A stretch of 64,000 nt of DNA, from assembly GCA_043762325.1 (NCBI GenBank), contig JAYUMU010000134.1:6665-70664 (forward strand). Reading direction: 5' to 3'. The stretch's first letter is position 1, and every line of letters begins with the position of its first letter. The notes beneath the pieces are model-generated. The model saw only the letters and a program-made list of their open reading frames with translations. It had not been told where the DNA came from and searched no databases. This DNA comes from JANXSS01 sp025356535. GTDB lineage: Bacteria; Pseudomonadota; Gammaproteobacteria; Burkholderiales; Burkholderiaceae_D. Both the position numbers and the translations under genes were made by a program. Shown piece after piece: positions 54,401 to 62,997 of this stretch.

Positions 54401-55597
54401 ATGCAGGATCCAATCGTAATCGTCGGCGCCGCACGCACACCGATGGGCGCCTTCCAGGGCGACTTTTCATCCCTTTCCGCGCATGACCTGGGCGCCGTTG
54501 CCATTCGCGCCGCCATCGAGCGCGCCGGCATCGCACCCGACCAGGTCAACGAGGTCCTGTTCGGCAACTGCCTGATGGCGGGGCAGGGCCAGGCGCCGGC
54601 GCGGCAAGCCGCGATCAAGGCCGGCGTGCCGGTGTCGGCCGGGGCTGTCACGATGTCGAAGATGTGCGGCTCGGCGATGAAGGCGGCGATGATCGGCTTC
54701 GATTCGATCGTCGCCGGCAGCAACGAGGTGGTGGTCGCCGGCGGCATGGAATCGATGACGAATGCGCCGTACCTGGTGCCGAAGGCGCGCGGCGGCTATC
54801 GCATCGGCCATGGCATGCTGCTCGACCACATGATGTACGACGGCCTGGAAGATGCCTACGACCGCGATGCGAAGGGTGGCGGCCGCTCGATGGGCACCTT
54901 TGCCGAAGAGTGCGCGGCGACCTACCGGTTCACCCGCGAGGAGCAGGATGCCTATGCGATCGAATCGGTGCGACGGGCGCAGGCCGCCACCACCGAAGGC
55001 TGGTTCAAGAACGAGATCGCCGCGGTGACGGTGTCGGGTCGCAACGGCGACACCGTGATCGACCGCGACGAAGGGCCGCTGAAGGCCAAGCTCGACAAGA
55101 TCGCCAGCCTGAAACCGGCGTTCAAGAAAGACGGCACCATCACGGCCGCATCGTCTTCTTCGATTAACGACGGCGCCGCGGCGCTGGTGCTGATGCGCGA
55201 ATCGACGGCGAAAAAGCTCGGCGCAAAACCGATCGCCCGCATCCTCGGCCACGCGACGCATTCGCAGGCGCCGAACCTGTTCACGACCGCGCCGATCGGC
55301 GCCATCCACAAGCTCTTCAACAAGATCGGCTGGACGGTTGCCGACGTCGACCTGTATGAAATCAACGAAGCCTTTGCCGCCGTGCCGATGGCGGCGATGC
55401 GCGAACTCGACATATCGCACAGTAAGGTCAACATCCATGGCGGCGCCTGCGCGCTCGGCCATCCGATCGGCGCTTCGGGCGCGCGCATCATCGTGACCCT
55501 GATCGGCGCCCTGCAGAAGACCGGCGGCAAGCGCGGCGTGGCGTCGCTTTGCATTGGCGGCGGTGAAGGCACGGCCATGGCAATCGAGATGCTGTGA
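54401..55597 (+). CDS. acetyl-CoA C-acetyltransferase (thiolase)
   Basis: A 398-residue biosynthetic-type thiolase. The acyl-accepting cysteine is in MSKMCGSAMKA (about residue 88). The conserved NEAFAAVP lies near 330. GGACALGHPIGASG has the His at about 350, and SLCIGGGEG has the second Cys near 380. It would split acetoacetyl-CoA, the end product of leucine breakdown, to acetyl-CoA. The Shine-Dalgarno CAGGAGA is close to the ATG. Confidence 0.93.
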   Translation: MQDPIVIVGAARTPMGAFQGDFSSLSAHDLGAVAIRAAIERAGIAPDQVNEVLFGNCLMAGQGQAPARQAAIKAGVPVSAGAVTMSKMCGSAMKAAMIGFDSIVAGSNEVVVAGGMESMTNAPYLVPKARGGYRIGHGMLLDHMMYDGLEDAYDRDAKGGGRSMGTFAEECAATYRFTREEQDAYAIESVRRAQAATTEGWFKNEIAAVTVSGRNGDTVIDRDEGPLKAKLDKIASLKPAFKKDGTITAASSSSINDGAAALVLMRESTAKKLGAKPIARILGHATHSQAPNLFTTAPIGAIHKLFNKIGWTVADVDLYEINEAFAAVPMAAMRELDISHSKVNIHGGACALGHPIGASGARIIVTLIGALQKTGGKRGVASLCIGGGEGTAMAIEML

Positions 55598-55622
55598 GCG
55601 CGGCGCGCCTGATCGGCCCGGC

Positions 55623-56753
55623 ATGATCCTCACTGCAGAGCAGGAAATGATCCGCGACGCGCTGCGCGCCTTCTCGCGCGAGCAGTTGGCGCCCAATGCC
55701 GCCCGCTGGGACCGCGAGCATCATTTTCCGGCAGCCGAACTGCAGGCGCTGGCGGGCCTCGGCGCCTTCGGCGTGGCCGTGCCGGAAGCGCAGGGCGGCG
55801 CCGGTCTGGATTACGTCAGCCTGGCGCTGGTGCTGGAAGAAATCGCCGCCGGCGATGGCGGCACCTCGACCATCGTCTCGGTCAACAACTGCCCGGTCTG
55901 CAGCATCGGCATGATGAGCGCCAATGCGGCGCAGCAGGAACAATGGCTGCGACCGCTGGCGCAGGGCAAGATGCTCGGCGCCTTTTGCCTGACCGAGCCG
56001 CATGCCGGCAGCGACGCCTCCGACCTGCGCACCAGCGCCGTGCGCGATGGCGACAGCTACGTCATCAATGGCGTCAAGCAGTTCATCACCAGCGGCAAGA
56101 ATGCCGATGTCGCCATCGTCATTGCGGTGACCGACCGCGCCGCCGGAAAACGCGGCATGAGCGCCTTCTGGGTGCCCACTGCTGCGCCCGGCTACGTCGT
56201 CGCCCGCCTGGAAGACAAGCTCGGCCAGCATTCGTCGGACACGGCGCAGATCCTCTTCGAAAACTGCCGCGTGCCCGCCGCAAACCTGATCGGCGAAGAA
56301 GGGCAGGGCTACCGGATCGCCCTGTCGGGACTCGAAGGCGGGCGCATCGGCATTGCCGCCCAGGCAGTCGGCATGGCGCGCGCGGCATTCGATGCGGCGC
56401 TCCTGTATGCAAAGCAGCGCAGCAGTTTCGGCCAGCCGATCTTTTCGCATCAGGCGGTGCAGTTCCGGCTGGCCGACATGGCAACGCAGATCGAGGCGGC
56501 GCGGCAGCTGCTGCTGCATGCGGCGGCGATGAAGGATGCCGGCCTGCCTTGCCTGAAGGAGGCGGCGATGGCAAAGCTGTTTGCCAGCGAGATGGCCGAG
56601 CAGGTCTGCTCGGCGGCGATCCAGGTGCATGGCGGCTATGGTTATGTGAGCGACTTTCCGGTCGAGCGGATCTATCGCGACGTGCGGGTGTGCCAGATCT
56701 ATGAAGGCACCAGCGACATCCAGAAGATCCTGATTGCGCGGGCGCTTGCGTGA
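55623..56753 (+). CDS. acyl-CoA dehydrogenase
   Basis: A 376-residue FAD enzyme. It has CLTEPHAGSDASDLRT and FITSGKNADVAIVIA (flavin site), LGQHSSDTAQILFENC, and the C-terminal VHGGYGYVSDFPVERIYRD with QIYEGTSDIQKILIARAL. The catalytic Glu is the usual short-chain type in IYEGTSD. The specific acyl chain is not evident; short or branched chain is likely from the neighbours. The ATG at 55623 is the family start (ILTAEQEMIRDALR). ychJ overlaps its stop by four bases. Confidence 0.9.
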   Translation: MILTAEQEMIRDALRAFSREQLAPNAARWDREHHFPAAELQALAGLGAFGVAVPEAQGGAGLDYVSLALVLEEIAAGDGGTSTIVSVNNCPVCSIGMMSANAAQQEQWLRPLAQGKMLGAFCLTEPHAGSDASDLRTSAVRDGDSYVINGVKQFITSGKNADVAIVIAVTDRAAGKRGMSAFWVPTAAPGYVVARLEDKLGQHSSDTAQILFENCRVPAANLIGEEGQGYRIALSGLEGGRIGIAAQAVGMARAAFDAALLYAKQRSSFGQPIFSHQAVQFRLADMATQIEAARQLLLHAAAMKDAGLPCLKEAAMAKLFASEMAEQVCSAAIQVHGGYGYVSDFPVERIYRDVRVCQIYEGTSDIQKILIARALA

Positions 56754-57235
56754 GCAGCAGGGCCGTTGCACGCAACCCGCCAGCGCCCGCCTGTCCCTGC
56801 GGCAGCGGCGCGGCTTACCGCGATTGCTGCGGGCCTCTGCATGCGGGCGCGCCGGCGGCCACGGCAGAAGCCTTGATGCGGGCACGCTACAGCGCCTATG
56901 TGGCGGGCGACGATGCCTTCATTGCGGCGAGCTGGCATGCGACGACGCGAGTGCCCATGACCAGCCTGAACCACGAGCCCGGCGCGCAGGCACCTACGCA
57001 GTGGCTCGGCCTCGACATCAGGCGCCATGAGGCAGCCGGCGACACGGCCACCGTCGAATTCGTCGCCCGCTTCAAGACCGGCGGCCGCGCCGAGCGGCTG
57101 CATGAAATCAGCCGCTTCGTGCGCGAAGGCGGCGCGTGGTGGTACGTCGATGGCAGCTTTCCTGATGCGCAGGCAGGCAGCACGACCGGCAGCAAGACAG
57201 CGACGATGACAAAAGCGAGGACACAAAAACAATGA
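56750..57235 (+). CDS. YchJ-like SEC-C motif protein (UPF0225)
   Basis: A 161-residue protein. The N-terminal zinc-binding SEC-C motif CPCGSGAAYRDCCGP is followed by an NTF2-like domain, with ALMRARYSAYVAGDDAFI and FVREGGAWWYVDGSF. Unlike E. coli YchJ, it has no second SEC-C motif at the C-terminus; it ends in a Thr/Lys tail. Function is unknown. The GTG start overlaps the dehydrogenase stop (GTGA), and the stop overlaps liuB (ATGA), so it is embedded in the operon. Confidence 0.82.
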   Translation: MSSRAVARNPPAPACPCGSGAAYRDCCGPLHAGAPAATAEALMRARYSAYVAGDDAFIAASWHATTRVPMTSLNHEPGAQAPTQWLGLDIRRHEAAGDTATVEFVARFKTGGRAERLHEISRFVREGGAWWYVDGSFPDAQAGSTTGSKTATMTKARTQKQ

Positions 57236-58854
57236 CGATCCTGGAGACAAAACTCGATGTCCGCGCAGACGACTTCAAGGCGAATGCGGCGGCGATGCAG
57301 GTGCTGGTCGACGATCTGCGGGCCAAGGTGGAACGGATCGCGCAGGGTGGCGGCGAGGTCGCGCGCAAGCGTCATGTCGGACGCGGCAAGCTGCTGCCGC
57401 GCGAACGCGTGCAACTGCTGCTCGACCCCGGCACGCCGTTCCTGGAATTTTCGCAGATGGCCGCCTACGGCATGTACAAGGAAGCCAGCGGCGAGGATGC
57501 CGCGCCGGCCGCCGGCCTGATCACCGGCATCGGCCGCGTGGCCGGCCAGGAATGCGTGATCGTCTGTAACGACGCCACCGTCAAGGGCGGCACCTATTAC
57601 CCGGTCACGGTGAAGAAGCACCTGCGCGCGCAGGAAATCGCCGCGCAAAACAACCTGCCGTGCATTTACCTGGTTGATTCCGGCGGCGCCAACCTGCCGA
57701 ACCAGGACGACGTCTTTCCGGACCGCGAGCATTTCGGCCGCATCTTCTACAACCAGGCCAACCTGTCGGCCGCCGGCATACCGCAGATCGCCGTCGTCAT
57801 GGGGTCGTGCACTGCCGGCGGCGCCTATGTGCCGGCCATGAGCGACGAATCGATCATCGTGCGCGAACAGGGCACCATCTTTCTCGGCGGCCCGCCGCTG
57901 GTCAAGGCGGCAACCGGCGAAGTCGTCACTGCCGAGGACCTCGGCGGCGGCGACGTCCACACGCGGCTGTCGGGCGTGTGCGACCACCTGGCGCAGGACG
58001 ACACGCATGCATTGGCACTGGCGCGCACCATCGTCGGCAACCTGAACCGCCCGCCGGTGCTGCTGCCCACCCTGCACCCGGTGCGCGCGCCGCGTTACGC
58101 CCCCGAGGAGCTGTACGGCGTCATACCGGTCGACACGCGCAAGCCCTTCGACGTGCGCGAGGTGATCGCGCGGGTGGTCGACGACAGCGATTTCGATGAA
58201 TTCAAGGCGCGCTACGGCACCACGCTCATCTGCGGCTTTGCCCGCATCCACGGCATGCCGGTCGGGATCATCGCCAACAACGGCATCCTGTTTTCGGAGT
58301 CGGCCCTGAAGGCCACGCATTTCATCGAGCTGTGCTGCCAGCGCAAGATTGCACTGGTGTTTTTGCAGAACATCACCGGCTTCATGGTCGGTCGCAAGTA
58401 CGAGAACGAAGGCATTGCGCGCAACGGCGCCAAGATGGTGACGGCGGTCTCGACGGCTGCGGTGCCGAAATTCACCGTCATCATCGGCGGCAGTTTCGGG
58501 GCCGGCAATTACGGCATGTGCGGCCGGGCATTCTCGCCGCGCTTTCTGTGGATGTGGCCCAATGCACGCATATCGGTGATGGGCGGCGACCAGGCGGCGA
58601 GCGTGCTGGCAACCGTCAAGCGCGACGGCATCGAGTCGCGCGGCGGCGCCTGGAGCGACGCCGAAGAACAGGCCTTCAAGCAGCCGATCCGCGAGCAGTA
58701 CGAGCAGCAGGGCCATCCATATTACGCCACCGCGCGCTTATGGGACGACGGCGTGATCGATCCGGCCGATACCCGCACCGTGCTGGGACTGGGCCTGCGG
58801 GCGGCGTTGAATGCGCCGATCGCAGCGACCAATTTCGGCATTTTCCGAATGTAG
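57232..58854 (+). CDS. liuB: methylcrotonyl-CoA carboxylase beta (carboxyltransferase) subunit
   Basis: The biotin-dependent carboxylase converts 3-methylcrotonyl-CoA to 3-methylglutaconyl-CoA. The 540-residue subunit has the carboxyltransferase halves AGLITGIGRVAGQECVIVCN and CIYLVDSGGANLPNQDDVFP. It also has GSCTAGGAYVPAMSDE, FLGGPPLVKAATGE and GRAFSPRFLWMWPNARISVM, all typical of MccB rather than PccB. The biotin-carboxylase partner (liuD) is not in the window; bio genes follow instead. Confidence 0.93.
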   Translation: MTILETKLDVRADDFKANAAAMQVLVDDLRAKVERIAQGGGEVARKRHVGRGKLLPRERVQLLLDPGTPFLEFSQMAAYGMYKEASGEDAAPAAGLITGIGRVAGQECVIVCNDATVKGGTYYPVTVKKHLRAQEIAAQNNLPCIYLVDSGGANLPNQDDVFPDREHFGRIFYNQANLSAAGIPQIAVVMGSCTAGGAYVPAMSDESIIVREQGTIFLGGPPLVKAATGEVVTAEDLGGGDVHTRLSGVCDHLAQDDTHALALARTIVGNLNRPPVLLPTLHPVRAPRYAPEELYGVIPVDTRKPFDVREVIARVVDDSDFDEFKARYGTTLICGFARIHGMPVGIIANNGILFSESALKATHFIELCCQRKIALVFLQNITGFMVGRKYENEGIARNGAKMVTAVSTAAVPKFTVIIGGSFGAGNYGMCGRAFSPRFLWMWPNARISVMGGDQAASVLATVKRDGIESRGGAWSDAEEQAFKQPIREQYEQQGHPYYATARLWDDGVIDPADTRTVLGLGLRAALNAPIAATNFGIFRM

Positions 58855-58872
58855 CAACAGGCGCAGACAATC

Positions 58873-59673
58873 ATGCATGACACCTTTCTCGACATACAGA
58901 CCAGCGGCACGCTGGCCACCGTGACGCTCAACCGGCCGCAGGTACGCAATGCCTTCAACGAGGGCATGATCGCCGAGCTCGACGCTGCCTTTCGCGCGCT
59001 CGGCAGCAACGCCGGCGTGCGCGCAATCGTCCTGGCAGCCAGCGGTCCGGCATTTTGCGCCGGCGCCGACCTGAACTGGATGCGGAAGATGGCCGATTAC
59101 ACCGATGCCGAAAACCTGGCCGACGCCAGTCAGCTGGCCGGCATGCTGCGCACCATTTATCGGTGTCCGAAGCCGGTGGTGGCAAAAGTCCAGGGCGACT
59201 GCTACGCCGGCGGCATGGGACTGGTCGCCGCCTGCGACATCGCGGTGGCGTCGGATGCGGCCGTCTTCTGCCTGTCGGAAGTGCGCCTGGGCCTGATACC
59301 GGCGACGATCTCGCCATATGTGATCCGCGGTATGGGCGAGAATGCGGCGCGCCGCTATTGCCTGACCGCCGAGCGCTTCGATGCTGCTGAGGCGCACCGC
59401 ATCGGCTTCATCCATGAAGCGGTGGCAGCCGATGCGCTCGACGCCAGCGTGGCCGCAATCGTCGCCGCGCTCTCGGCCGCCAGCCCGCATGCGGTGACGC
59501 AGGCAAAGCGGCTGGTGCGCGACATCGGCGGCGCGCCGATCGACGACGCCCTGGTTGCCGACACGGCCCGGCGCATCGCCGCCATCCGCGCCAGCCAGGA
59601 GGGACGCGAAGGCGTGCGCGCTTTTCTCGACAAGCGCAAGCCGTCCTGGCTGGCGCCGCAGGCAGAACAGTGA
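58873..59673 (+). CDS. liuC: methylglutaconyl-CoA hydratase (enoyl-CoA hydratase family)
   Basis: A 266-residue crotonase-fold enzyme. It has TLNRPQVRNAFNEGMIAEL, the oxyanion stretch FCAGADLNWMRKM, and KVQGDCYAGGMGLVAACDIA with SEVRLGLIPATI. The position right after liuB gives the step 3-methylglutaconyl-CoA to HMG-CoA. Only 18 bases separate it from liuB, and its stop overlaps the bioA start, tying the two pathways into one transcript. Confidence 0.9.
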   Translation: MHDTFLDIQTSGTLATVTLNRPQVRNAFNEGMIAELDAAFRALGSNAGVRAIVLAASGPAFCAGADLNWMRKMADYTDAENLADASQLAGMLRTIYRCPKPVVAKVQGDCYAGGMGLVAACDIAVASDAAVFCLSEVRLGLIPATISPYVIRGMGENAARRYCLTAERFDAAEAHRIGFIHEAVAADALDASVAAIVAALSAASPHAVTQAKRLVRDIGGAPIDDALVADTARRIAAIRASQEGREGVRAFLDKRKPSWLAPQAEQ

Positions 59674-61016
59674 GCATCACCTCCGGCACCGACAACCTGG
59701 TCGCGCGCAGCCTGGCCAGCGTCTGGCATCCCTGCACGCAGATGCAGCATCATGAAGCCGTGCCGCTGGTGCCGGTCAGCCACGGCCGTGGCGCCTGGCT
59801 GTACGACACCGACGGGCGCCGCTATCTCGACGCCATCAGCTCCTGGTGGGTCAACCTGTTCGGCCACGCCAATCCGCGCATCAATGCGGCGCTGAAGGAT
59901 CAGCTCGACCGCCTGGAGCATGCGATGCTGGCCGGCTTCACCCACGAGCCGGTGGTGCAGCTCTCCGAGACGCTGGCAGCCATGACCGGCAATGTGCTCG
60001 GCCACTGCTTCTATGCCTCCGATGGCGCCTCGGCTGTCGAAATCGCCCTCAAGATGAGCGTGCATGCCTGGCGCAATGCAGGGCATGCCGGGAAGTGCGA
60101 ATTCGTCTGCCTGGCCGGCAGCTATCATGGCGAAACGCTCGGCGCCCTGGCGGTCACCGACGTGCCGCTGTTTCGGGCCGCCTACGGCGCGCTGCTGCAG
60201 AACGTGCATGTCGTGGCCAGTCCCGATGCGCGTGGCGCGGCGCCCGGCGAATCGGCGGCCGATGTCGCCCGGCGCGCCGCCGCCGCACTCGAGACCCTGC
60301 TGCAGCAGCGCGGCGCGCAGATCGCCGCCGTCATCATCGAGCCGCTGGTGCAGTGCGCCGCCGGCATGGCGATGCACGATCCTGTTTATCTGGCGAGCGT
60401 GCGCGCATTGTGCGACCGCTACGGCGTGCACATGATCGCCGACGAGATCGCGGTCGGCTGCGGGCGCACCGGCACGTTTTTCGCCTGCGAACAGGCAGCC
60501 GTCTGGCCGGATTTCCTGTGCCTGTCCAAGGGCATCAGCGGCGGCTACCTGCCCTTGTCGCTGGTGTTGACGCGCCCCGAAATCTACGCGGCGTTTTACG
60601 ACCGCGACGTGGCGCGCGGCTTTCTCCATTCGCATTCCTATACCGGCAATCCGCTGGCCTGCCGGGCAGCGCTGGCGACGCTGCAGATCTTCCGGGAAGA
60701 CGATGTCCTGGCGCGCAACCGGCATACCGCCACCCGGCTGGCTGCCGCACTCGCGCCGCTGGCCGGGGATGGGCGGGTGGTCAACGTGCGCCAGCGCGGC
60801 ATGATCTGGGCTTTTGATGCCGTCGTCGACGATGCCGCCGACGCGGCGACGTTTTCGCGCCGCTTCTTCACCGCTGCGCTGTCGCATGAACTGCTGCTGC
60901 GACCGATCGGGCGCACCGTCTACCTGATGCCGCCTTATATCCTCGACGACACCCAAGTCGAGTTCCTGGCCGGCGCCACGCAGCGGGTGTTCGCCCAGGT
61001 CATGGGGCCGGCATGA
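59670..61016 (+). CDS. bioA: adenosylmethionine-8-amino-7-oxononanoate aminotransferase
   Basis: BioA transfers an amino group from S-adenosylmethionine to KAPA, forming DAPA in biotin synthesis. The 448-residue protein has the BioA N-terminal VWHPCTQM and AISSWWVNLFGHANPRINAA, and ADEIAVGCGRTGTFFACEQ. The PLP lysine is in LSKGISGGYLPLS (about residue 287). The GTG start overlaps the liuC stop by four bases; the bioF start overlaps its own stop. Confidence 0.95.
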   Translation: MSITSGTDNLVARSLASVWHPCTQMQHHEAVPLVPVSHGRGAWLYDTDGRRYLDAISSWWVNLFGHANPRINAALKDQLDRLEHAMLAGFTHEPVVQLSETLAAMTGNVLGHCFYASDGASAVEIALKMSVHAWRNAGHAGKCEFVCLAGSYHGETLGALAVTDVPLFRAAYGALLQNVHVVASPDARGAAPGESAADVARRAAAALETLLQQRGAQIAAVIIEPLVQCAAGMAMHDPVYLASVRALCDRYGVHMIADEIAVGCGRTGTFFACEQAAVWPDFLCLSKGISGGYLPLSLVLTRPEIYAAFYDRDVARGFLHSHSYTGNPLACRAALATLQIFREDDVLARNRHTATRLAAALAPLAGDGRVVNVRQRGMIWAFDAVVDDAADAATFSRRFFTAALSHELLLRPIGRTVYLMPPYILDDTQVEFLAGATQRVFAQVMGPA

Positions 61017-62236
61017 GCGCGGCCTTGCTGCAGCAACTGCAGGCGCAGCTGGAAAGCCGTGCGGCGCAGGGCCTGCACCGGCGCCGGCGCACCACCGAGA
61101 CGGCCTGCGCGCCGCACGTGACGGTCGATGGCCGCGCCCTGCTGGCTTTTTGCAGCAACGATTACCTGGGCCTGGCCGCGCATCCGGCAATTGTCGCCGC
61201 GCTGCAGGAAGGCGCCGCGCTCTATGGTGCCGGCAGCGGCGCCTCGCACCTGATCAGCGGCCATTCGCGCGCGCATGCGCTGCTGGAAGAGCGGCTGGCA
61301 GCCTTCGTCGGACCGAACCTGGTGCAGCCGCGCGCGCTCACGTTTTCGACCGGCTACATGGCCAACCTGGCGCTGTTGTCGGCCCTGGGCGGGCCGGACG
61401 CCGAGCTGTTTTCCGAAGCCGTCAATCATGCTTCGTTAATCGATGGCGCCCGCCTGTCGCGTTCGGCCGTGCGGGTTTTTCCGCATGGCGACGTGGCGGC
61501 GCTGGAGGCGCTGCTGGCGGCCAGCACCGCTGCGACCAGGCTGGTGGTCACCGACAGCGTGTTTTCGATGGACGGCGACCTGGCGCCCTTGCCGGCGCTG
61601 CTGGCGGCCTGCGAGCGCCACGGCGCCTGGCTGATCGTCGACGATGCGCATGGCTTCGGCGTGCTTGGCGAGCAGGGCCGCGGCGCGCTGTCGCATTTCG
61701 GCCTGTGCTCGCCGCAGCTGATCTACATGGGCACGCTGGGCAAGGCCGCCGGCGTGGCGGGCGCCTTCGTCGCAGCGCATGAACTGGTGATCGAGACGCT
61801 GGTGCAACGCGCCCGGCCCTACATCTACACCACGGCTGCGCCGCCGGCAGTCGCGCATGCGCTCCTGACGAGTCTGGACATCATCGGCGGCACGGAAGGC
61901 GATGCGCGGCGCGCCCATCTGGCGCACCTGATTGCCCGCTTCGACGACGCGCTGGTGCTGCGGCACTGGCGCCGGCTGCCGTCGTTTACGGCAATCCAGC
62001 CGGTCGTCATCGGCGCCAACGCCGATGCGCTGGCAGCCTCGGCCGCGCTCGATGCGCAGGCAATCTGGGTGCCGGCGATCCGGCCGCCGACCGTGGCGCG
62101 CGGCACCGCCCGCCTGCGTATTACACTGTCGGCTGCGCATGCAGAACCCGATCTCGATCGCCTCGTCGTCGCGGTGCGCGCCCTCGACGCTGCCTCAGCC
62201 TCCTCTGCCACTTCATCAAGCGAAACGCCATCGTGA
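61013..62236 (+). CDS. bioF: 8-amino-7-oxononanoate synthase
   Basis: BioF condenses pimeloyl-thioester with alanine to give KAPA. The 407-residue PLP enzyme has CSNDYLGLA-type (here FCSNDYLGLAAHP), GSGASHLISGHSRAHALLE, and DDAHGFGVLG. The PLP lysine is in MGTLGKAAGVAGAF (about residue 245). The C-terminus has a Ser-rich tail. It is coupled to bioA and bioD by 4-bp overlaps. Confidence 0.94.
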   Translation: MSAALLQQLQAQLESRAAQGLHRRRRTTETACAPHVTVDGRALLAFCSNDYLGLAAHPAIVAALQEGAALYGAGSGASHLISGHSRAHALLEERLAAFVGPNLVQPRALTFSTGYMANLALLSALGGPDAELFSEAVNHASLIDGARLSRSAVRVFPHGDVAALEALLAASTAATRLVVTDSVFSMDGDLAPLPALLAACERHGAWLIVDDAHGFGVLGEQGRGALSHFGLCSPQLIYMGTLGKAAGVAGAFVAAHELVIETLVQRARPYIYTTAAPPAVAHALLTSLDIIGGTEGDARRAHLAHLIARFDDALVLRHWRRLPSFTAIQPVVIGANADALAASAALDAQAIWVPAIRPPTVARGTARLRITLSAAHAEPDLDRLVVAVRALDAASASSATSSSETPS

Positions 62237-62964
62237 ACAAATCCGCCTGGTTCATCACCGGTACCGATACCGAAATCGGCAAGACGCTGGTCTCGTCGGC
62301 GTTGCTGCATGCGCTTGCCGCCGCCGGCGTGCGCGCGGCCGGCATGAAGCCCATTGCCGCCGGCGCCGTGCTGCATAACCACGTGCTGCGCAACGAGGAC
62401 GCCGACCGCCTGGCAGCTGCTGCCGGCGTGGCGCTGTCGCCGGCGCTGGCCACGCCTTACCTGCTGCGCGAAGCGGCCGCGCCGCATGTGGCGGCGGCGC
62501 TCGAAAACATCAGCATCGACCTGCAGCATGTGCGCCAGTGCTATGCCCGCATCGCGGAAAAAGCCGACGCCGTCGTGGTCGAAGGCGTCGGCGGCTTCAT
62601 GGTGCCGTTGTCGGACCACTTCACCACCGCCGACCTGGCGCAGCAGCTGGGCCTGCCGGTGATCCTGGTCGTCGGCCTGCGCCTGGGGTGCTTAAATCAT
62701 GCCCTGCTGACGGCCGAGGCGATTGCCGCGCGCGGGTTGACGCTGGCCGGCTGGGTCTGTAATGTGGTCGACACGCACATGGCGCATGCCGAGGCAAATA
62801 TCGCCGCACTGGCGCAGCGCCTGCCGGCGCCGCTGCTGGGCGTGGTGCCGCGCCTGCCGGTGGCCGACGCCGCAGCGGCTGCCACCCACCTGAATTTCCC
62901 GCTTCTGGCGCACTGGCCGGTGCAGGCTGCGGCAGATGCCGCCGCCACGCCGCCAGCCGCCTAG
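62233..62964 (+). CDS. bioD: dethiobiotin synthetase
   Basis: BioD closes the ureido ring of DAPA using ATP and CO2. The 243-residue product has the P-loop FITGTDTEIGKTLVSSALL at the N-terminus. GMKPIAAG holds the catalytic Lys, and VEGVGGFMVPLS is the family motif. VVGLRLGCLNHALLTAEAI follows. GTG start overlapping bioF. A 33-bp gap precedes bioB. Confidence 0.93.
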   Translation: MNKSAWFITGTDTEIGKTLVSSALLHALAAAGVRAAGMKPIAAGAVLHNHVLRNEDADRLAAAAGVALSPALATPYLLREAAAPHVAAALENISIDLQHVRQCYARIAEKADAVVVEGVGGFMVPLSDHFTTADLAQQLGLPVILVVGLRLGCLNHALLTAEAIAARGLTLAGWVCNVVDTHMAHAEANIAALAQRLPAPLLGVVPRLPVADAAAAATHLNFPLLAHWPVQAAADAAATPPAA

Positions 62965-62997
62965 CCGTTTTCCGATCATCTCACCAGGAACTCAACC

